Origin: an uncultured Ruminococcus sp. | GTDB taxonomy: Bacteria > Bacillota > Clostridia > Oscillospirales > Acutalibacteraceae | Length of the DNA stretch: 9,716 bases | Assembly: GCA_902767175.1 (NCBI GenBank) | Contig: CACXGH010000119.1 | Span: 1 to 9,716, forward strand | Direction: 5' to 3' | Shown here: in pieces, positions 6,139-9,716 of the stretch | Layout: each line of letters opens with the position of its first letter | Position numbering within the stretch: position 1 is the first letter of the stretch | Notes under the pieces: model-generated | Databases searched by the model: none | What the model saw: the letters and a program-made list of their open reading frames with translations, nothing else | Told to the model about the DNA's origin: nothing | Position numbers and translations under genes: made by a program

Positions 6139-6702
6139 TTGAATAAGTACATAATAATTGCAGGAATTGACGGCACAGGGAAAACAAGCTTCAGAGGAGT
6201 TCTTGAAGGTCAGGGGTTAGAATTGGGACATATCATTGATCCGGATCTTATCGCCAAAACACATAATTTCAATGAAATAGCAGCAGGAAAAGCCGCTTTA
6301 AGAGAAATAGACAATTGCCTTGACAAAGGAATGACCTTTACTCAGGAAACCACACTATCAGGACATCAGGCGCTTCATACCATTAGACAAGCTAAAGAGA
6401 AAGGCTACCTGATAACCATGTATTACATCGGACTGAACAGCAAATATGAGAGCATATACCGAATAGCAAACCGTGTACGGAAAGGCGGTCATGATATTCC
6501 GCCCGATGACGTCAAGCGCCGTTTTGAAAAGCGTTTCGTTTATCTTTCAAGGGTCGTTCCGCTATGTAATAAGACAGTATTCTACGACAACGAAAACGGC
6601 TTCGTCAAGGTAGCGGAGATAACTGACGGAGTTTTCACATTTTCAAACAGCTACCGCCCCGATCGGATAACCGAATATGAAAAAATATACCGCTCCCGAT
6701 AA
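6139..6702 (+). CDS. Zeta-toxin-like P-loop kinase, without antitoxin
   Basis: This is a small P-loop protein of the zeta toxin / AAA-like kinase group. Counting from this TTG start (187 residues), a beta strand leads into the Walker A motif GIDGTGKT at 9-16. The DPD motif lies near 34-36, the ETTLSG motif at 70-75, and an Arg-rich segment RIANRVRKGGHDIP at 108-121, followed by RRF. That order is typical of zeta-like ATPases of Firmicutes. Characterised zeta/PezT toxins phosphorylate UDP-N-acetylglucosamine and block peptidoglycan synthesis; whether this shorter relative does so is unknown. I chose TTG at 6139 because AGAGAAG lies eight bases upstream and the result, MNKYIIIAG, is the usual family N-terminus. 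ATG codons at 6106 and 6121 are in frame with poor sites. No epsilon/PezA-like antitoxin gene adjoins it. The 3' end overlaps a short out-of-frame open stretch that may be repeat sequence. Confidence 0.75.
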   Translation: MNKYIIIAGIDGTGKTSFRGVLEGQGLELGHIIDPDLIAKTHNFNEIAAGKAALREIDNCLDKGMTFTQETTLSGHQALHTIRQAKEKGYLITMYYIGLNSKYESIYRIANRVRKGGHDIPPDDVKRRFEKRFVYLSRVVPLCNKTVFYDNENGFVKVAEITDGVFTFSNSYRPDRITEYEKIYRSR

Positions 6703-6791
6703 AGGCGGGGCTTTGCCAAGCCCTGCAGCAGCTTTGTTTGGAATATACAGGCCATTTTGACGGCAGCGGAACAGAAAATCAAACCATATAA

Positions 6792-6840
6792 AAGCAGCGC
6801 GCCCTCTTACGAATAATACTTCGCAGAGGACGCGCTGTTT
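6792..6840. terminator. Bidirectional terminator between zeta-like gene and nuclease gene
   Basis: The arms 6792-6807 and 6825-6840 form a stem of about 16 bp with two G-U type positions, around a 17-base loop. Minus-strand transcription leaves the stem into CTTTTAT, and plus-strand transcription into TTTGAT. It lies 22 bases past the nuclease stop codon and can also end plus-strand transcripts from the zeta-like gene. The stretch between 6703 and 6790 shows no gene beyond a 27-codon open stretch. Confidence 0.75.
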
Positions 6841-6861
6841 GATATCGGAAAACAAGCTGTA

Positions 6862-7782
6862 TCAGGAATCAGCCAGACATTTGCCGCAGGGGGTGTAGCC
6901 CTTTTGTTTAAGCTCGGACAAGGTGCCGGTGTAGGATTGCTTGTTCTTCTTGTTGATAGAGGCAACCGCATCGCATGATGGCAGATGAATCTTTTTATTG
7001 TTCTTGTTGATAATGTAGGTTCGCTTCTGCTTGCTGTCGGATATGTCGGAGGCGGATTCCAGACGGCTTTTGCCGGTGGCATAATCAATCACCACACCCG
7101 GCTGGTTGTTATAGGCATACACATTGAACGATACGCCCTCGCCGTTATCCTCCACGGAACAGGCCTCCATCTGCACCCCTCGAGCCACCAGATTGTCGCC
7201 GTCAAAAATCGGGGTAACGCGATAAAGCACATGATGGTTTGTTTCTTTGACATAGTCGGCCACCATATTTTCAAAGGGCAGCATTCCCTCGGTGTTCATA
7301 TAGCGTGTACCGGTGATCAGATTGCAGGGATTGGCGTTTTCGGCCGTTAGCTGATAGCCGATCAGATGACAGCGGTTATACAGCGACCGGCCGTCCACAA
7401 AAACATACTGAACGGAATGCCAGCCGCCGGGCTTTACCTGACTGATATTGCCGCGCTTTTCGGTGGGCATGGTTTCGCAGCACACGCAGGCATAGGTAAC
7501 GCCGCAGCGCCCCAGTGCATCCAGCTCGCTGTAATGCTCAAAGGCCTTGGTAGTATAGTCCTTGCTTTCAAAGGAGGGTACGTTGCCGTTGATAGGCACA
7601 TACGCATCAGACGAAAACGGCGGAACCGTATCCACTGTATATATTACGTCGCCGTCGGCACTGATTGCCGCTGCCGGCTGCGCACTGCTTTCTTCGGACG
7701 GCAGCAAATGCTCACAGGCCGGCAAAAGCAGAAGCCACAACAGACTCAGCAGCAGCGCTGTGGTTTTTTTCAGCCTTGTCAT
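6862..7782 (-). CDS. Lipoprotein DNA/RNA non-specific endonuclease (EndA/NucA type) with C-terminal Cys/His domain
   Basis: The product is a predicted surface-anchored, metal-dependent nuclease that would degrade extracellular DNA or RNA, for nutrition, DNA uptake or defence. Residues 1-22 form a lipoprotein signal peptide ending in the lipobox LPAC (Cys23), followed by a Ser/Ala/Glu-rich linker. The beta-beta-alpha-metal nuclease domain runs from about 60 to 245. It contains NRCHLIGYQL at 136-145, the counterpart of DRGH with H139 as general base, then NLITGTRYMN at 154-163 and a VDY/IDY-type strand near 230-235. A small C-terminal module at about 255-304 has H266, C270, C299 and C302, probably a metal site; such modules occur on several secreted Firmicutes nucleases. 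Asn replaces the Asp of DRGH, which is common in this branch. The start has GGGAGGAG eight bases upstream. It overlaps the stop of the upstream gene by ATGA, indicating an operon. Codon use is richer in G and C than in the left half of the window. Confidence 0.9.
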   Translation of the reverse strand: MTRLKKTTALLLSLLWLLLLPACEHLLPSEESSAQPAAAISADGDVIYTVDTVPPFSSDAYVPINGNVPSFESKDYTTKAFEHYSELDALGRCGVTYACVCCETMPTEKRGNISQVKPGGWHSVQYVFVDGRSLYNRCHLIGYQLTAENANPCNLITGTRYMNTEGMLPFENMVADYVKETNHHVLYRVTPIFDGDNLVARGVQMEACSVEDNGEGVSFNVYAYNNQPGVVIDYATGKSRLESASDISDSKQKRTYIINKNNKKIHLPSCDAVASINKKNKQSYTGTLSELKQKGYTPCGKCLADS

Positions 7783-8184
7783 CTGGTATACTCCTCCCTT
7801 GTAATCAAATCATGCGAGCTTCCCCTGAACTCGGTGCTGCTTTGCAGGGTAAAATCCGCCAGCTCCGGCGGAAAGCGTACATCCGACGGATAATGACGGT
7901 TCCAGCGGTAAACAATCAGACGGTCAAGCCTGTCGACACAGGGGGCGGATATCCTGATTTTCCACAAAGCAAACCGCATCGTCCGGCGCCGCCGTCAGAA
8001 AATCATCCCTGACCTCTATCCCTTCGGCAGCATCGGCAAACAGACCCCGGGAGTAGGAATGCATCCACAGCTTCTGCCCCTGCAGCAGCTCGGTCAGATT
8101 GCGGATAAGCTCGCGGTCCTTGCTCTGGCGGCGTTTGTTGAACATCATTCCGTTTTTATCATCAAGGCATACAACGATTGTCAT
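7779..8184 (-). pseudogene. Small conserved protein gene upstream of the nuclease, frameshifted
   Basis: The frame opens with MTIVVCLDDKNGMMFNKRRQ at 8184, six bases after GGAGG (8191-8195). It runs to ENQDIRP and then reaches a stop at 7924-7926. In another frame the sequence continues as VDRLDRLIVYRWNRHYPSDV and on to a stop at 7779-7781. Removing one base from the C5 run (plus-strand G5 at 7941-7945) joins both parts into a 134-residue protein. I recall this small family beside secreted nucleases in Firmicutes, often labelled 'ribonuclease Z' by annotation transfer; the true role is unknown and it lacks the metallo-beta-lactamase motifs of real RNase Z. Its restored stop overlaps the nuclease start (ATGA), so the two were translationally coupled. 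The break may be a genuine mutation, a +1 frameshift site, or a homopolymer sequencing error. Confidence 0.72.
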
Positions 8185-8244
8185 AAAAAACCTCCGTTCC
8201 GGACACTGTGCATAAACACGTTTGTTTTTCTTCATTTTATATTC

Positions 8245-8273
8245 ATTATACAGGAAAATCGTCCCGAATACAA
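8245..8273 (-). promoter_or_regulatory. Sigma-A type promoter of the nuclease unit
   Basis: On the minus strand TTGTAT (8268-8273) and consensus TATAAT (8245-8250) are separated by 17 bases. Transcription would start near 8238, leaving a leader of about 55 bases before the ATG at 8184. It should drive both the frameshifted gene and the nuclease gene. Confidence 0.75.
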
Positions 8274-8346
8274 GTCTGTATCTGAAGGATTATAAATTAT
8301 ACTTGCAAAAAAATAGCGGCTTATATACATTTAACCGAAAAAAGTA

Positions 8347-8375
8347 TTGACATACGGGACTATTATTTTTATACT
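8347..8375 (+). promoter_or_regulatory. Sigma-A type promoter of ddh
   Basis: A consensus TTGACA (8347-8352) and TATACT (8370-8375) are separated by 17 bases, the strongest promoter match in the window. Transcription would start near 8382, giving a short leader of about 30 bases with AAAGGGG (8396-8402) nine bases before the ATG. It is back to back with the nuclease promoter, about 75 bases away and without overlap. Confidence 0.82.
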
Positions 8376-8411
8376 ATACTTTAGATTTTATTTATAAAGG
8401 GGTTTTGCAAA

Positions 8412-9398
8412 ATGAAAACAAGAATTGGTATTCTGGGCTATGGCAATCTGGGCAGAGGCACCGAAATTGCCGTTGCAGCCGCTGAAGATATGGAGCTGGC
8501 CGCCGTGTTTACCAGACGCGACCCTGCCGGTGTCAAAATCATCACCGAGGGAGTTCCGGTTGTCAGTGTTAACGAGATAGAACAATGGAAGGATAAAATC
8601 GACGTACTGATTCTGTGCGGCGGCAGCGCAACAGACCTGCCGGTACAGACGCCCCGATATGCCGCCCTGTTCAATGTGATCGACAGCTTTGATACACATG
8701 CAAGAATTCCGGAGCATTTTGCCAATGTGGACGCCGCCGCCAAGGCAAGCGGACATATCGGTATGATTTCCGTCGGCTGGGATCCCGGCTTGTTTTCTCT
8801 GAACAGAGTATACGCCAACGCCATTCTGCCGGACGGCAAGGACTATACCTTCTGGGGCAAGGGCGTCAGCCAGGGTCATTCCGACGCTGTCAGAAGAATT
8901 GACGGCGTAAAGAACGCCAAGCAATATACTATTCCGGTAGAGGCCGCTCTGGAAGCCGTGCGCAGCGGTGAGGATCCGGAACTTTCTACCAGGGATAAGC
9001 ATCTGAGAGAATGCTTTGTAGTGGCTGAGGAGGGCGCCGACAAGGCCAGAATCGAAAAGGAAATCAAGGAGATGCCCAACTACTTTGCCGATTACAATAC
9101 CATCGTGCATTTTATTGATGAAGATGAATTCAAAAAGAATCACAGCGGCATGGCTCACGGCGGCTTTGTATTCCGCTCCGGCAAAACCGGCGTGAACAAA
9201 GAGAACAAGCACATCATCGAATACAGACTCACGCTGGATTCCAACCCGGAATTCACCACCAGCGTGCTGGTTGCTTATGCCAGAGCTGCCAAAAGAATGT
9301 ACGACGAGGGTCAGCGCGGCTGCAAAACCGTTCTGGATGTTCCTCCCGCCTATCTTTGCACACAGTCCGGTGACGAGCTGAGAGCGCATCTGCTGTAA
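8412..9398 (+). CDS. ddh: meso-Diaminopimelate D-dehydrogenase
   Basis: Ddh converts tetrahydrodipicolinate, NADPH and ammonia directly into meso-diaminopimelate in one reversible cytoplasmic step, bypassing the acylated intermediates of the dap pathway. The product feeds peptidoglycan cross-links and lysine. The 328 residues closely follow the Corynebacterium enzyme as I remember it: the Rossmann motif GYGNLG at 9-14, CGGSATDLP near 69-77, the DSFDTH segment at 91-96 with D94, GWDPG at 122-126, the substrate region WGKGVSQGHSDAVRRI near 148-163 with S153, CFVVAEE, MPNYF, HSGMAHGG and LDSNPEFT. Length and motif order are intact. The gene is monocistronic with its own strong promoter and terminator. 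Its codons favour CTG, GCC and ATC more than ackA, glmU or prs do, as in the neighbouring nuclease gene. This may reflect acquisition with that block, or simply variation. Confidence 0.95.
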   Translation: MKTRIGILGYGNLGRGTEIAVAAAEDMELAAVFTRRDPAGVKIITEGVPVVSVNEIEQWKDKIDVLILCGGSATDLPVQTPRYAALFNVIDSFDTHARIPEHFANVDAAAKASGHIGMISVGWDPGLFSLNRVYANAILPDGKDYTFWGKGVSQGHSDAVRRIDGVKNAKQYTIPVEAALEAVRSGEDPELSTRDKHLRECFVVAEEGADKARIEKEIKEMPNYFADYNTIVHFIDEDEFKKNHSGMAHGGFVFRSGKTGVNKENKHIIEYRLTLDSNPEFTTSVLVAYARAAKRMYDEGQRGCKTVLDVPPAYLCTQSGDELRAHLL

Positions 9399-9420
9399 GT
9401 CGGGCTTCGATACATCAAGT

Positions 9421-9453
9421 AAAGCACGGATGGTCATATCCGTGCTTTTTTGT
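9421..9453 (+). terminator. Rho-independent terminator after ddh
   Basis: A perfect 11-bp stem (9421-9431 with 9438-9448) encloses the loop GGTCAT and is followed by TTTTTTGTTT. It lies 22 bases after the ddh stop. Confidence 0.9.
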
Positions 9454-9630
9454 TTAGAAAATCACCGACAATAAGTAACCTTGGCGCCTTTAAGGGCAGC
9501 AAGCCTCGGGCCTTACGCAGGCAGTCGGTTTTTGTCGATTGTTCTGAACCATAAGAAGGCCATAAGCATTGTGCGGTGTTGCCTTTAGCATATTTCTTTG
9601 TCTAATACTTGCAAAAAGCAGGAAATTGTA
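9454..9630. other. Non-coding stretch, probable body of the dispersed repeat
   Basis: I see no gene here. A 74-codon open stretch on the minus strand (9490-9714) runs through this region and the repeat core. It has no ribosome binding site, and its composition (many Arg, His, Pro, Cys) is typical of structured repeat DNA read by chance. The stretch lies directly beyond the 25-base repeat core, on the side that differs from the left copy. From memory, similar minus-strand sequence is dispersed in Ruminococcus genomes, which I could not verify. Confidence 0.4.
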
Positions 9631-9716
9631 GTATAACAAGCGTCGATGTCCCCCGAGTCTCGCCTGCCGGCTCGGTCGGTGCTTCTGCCTTCGGCAGAGG
9701 TGTCCACCGGACACCC
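9631..9716 (-). repeat. Hairpin-rich dispersed repeat, right copy
   Basis: The 25-base core at 9631-9655 is the exact reverse complement of 61-85. On its far side lie two short hairpins: TCTGCC/GGCAGA (9684-9689 with 9693-9698) and GGTGTCC/GGACACC (9699-9705 with 9709-9715). Their sequences differ from the hairpins of the left copy but sit on the same side of the core. The element probably continues past the window end. Confidence 0.6.

Noticed and set aside
7366..7893. 175-codon plus-strand open frame over the nuclease gene
   Set aside because: It is antisense to the lipoprotein nuclease and the frameshifted gene, both supported by motifs and strong ribosome binding sites.
8388..9437. 349-codon minus-strand open frame opposite ddh
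   Set aside because: It is the antisense shadow of ddh; the plus frame has every Ddh motif, a promoter, a ribosome binding site and a terminator.
9490..9714. 74-codon minus-strand open frame at the right end
   Set aside because: It crosses the repeat core and hairpins, lacks a ribosome binding site and has a residue mix typical of chance translation of structured repeat DNA.
1..9716. Composite transposon bounded by the inverted 25-base cores
   Set aside because: The genes between are core housekeeping genes in normal order, there is no transposase, and the hairpins lie on the outer side of each core, so a dispersed repeat family is more likely.

Overview
The window looks like chromosome of a low-to-moderate GC Gram-positive anaerobe of the Clostridia, most likely Ruminococcus or a close relative (Oscillospiraceae). 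This rests on the acetate kinase / TmcAL pair, the glmU-prs pair, strong AGGAGG-type ribosome binding sites, sigma-A type promoters with 17-nt spacers, a lipoprotein nuclease of Firmicutes type, and short dispersed repeats between genes. The taxon is inferred from protein style and gene order. No tRNA, rRNA, CRISPR array, phage gene or transposase gene was found.

Layout. 1-85: hairpin-rich repeat whose last 25 bases recur inverted at 9631-9655. 38-976 (+): unrecognised membrane protein. 994-1035: bidirectional terminator shared with the convergent ackA (1041-2243, -). 2244-2397: divergent control region in which the -10 boxes of ackA and tmcAL overlap. 2398-3591 (+): tmcAL, the tRNA-Met cytidine acetate ligase. 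3598-3759: non-coding element with terminal inverted repeats (MITE-like), carrying a terminator-like hairpin. 3836-4774 (+): a short GlmU with the uridylyltransferase domain but almost none of the acetyltransferase domain. 5060-6019 (+): prs, with its own promoter and an inverted repeat centred on the -35 box. 6139-6702 (+): a solitary zeta-toxin-like P-loop kinase. 6792-6840: bidirectional terminator. 7779-8184 and 6862-7782 (both -): a two-gene unit of a small frameshifted protein followed by an EndA/NucA-type lipoprotein nuclease. 8412-9398 (+): ddh, meso-diaminopimelate dehydrogenase, with promoter and terminator. 9452-9716: non-coding repeat-rich sequence.

How the genes fit together. AckA interconverts acetate and acetyl phosphate, and TmcAL uses acetate plus ATP to acetylate the elongator tRNA-Met anticodon; their promoters physically overlap. 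GlmU (UDP-GlcNAc), the zeta-like kinase (characterised relatives phosphorylate UDP-GlcNAc) and Ddh (meso-DAP) all touch peptidoglycan precursors, and Prs makes PRPP. Apart from the classic glmU-prs order, these links are inference. Most of the window is ordinary housekeeping. The points most worth checking are the overlapping divergent promoters, the truncated GlmU, the orphan zeta-like kinase, the frameshift upstream of the nuclease, the palindrome at the prs promoter and the two repeat families.
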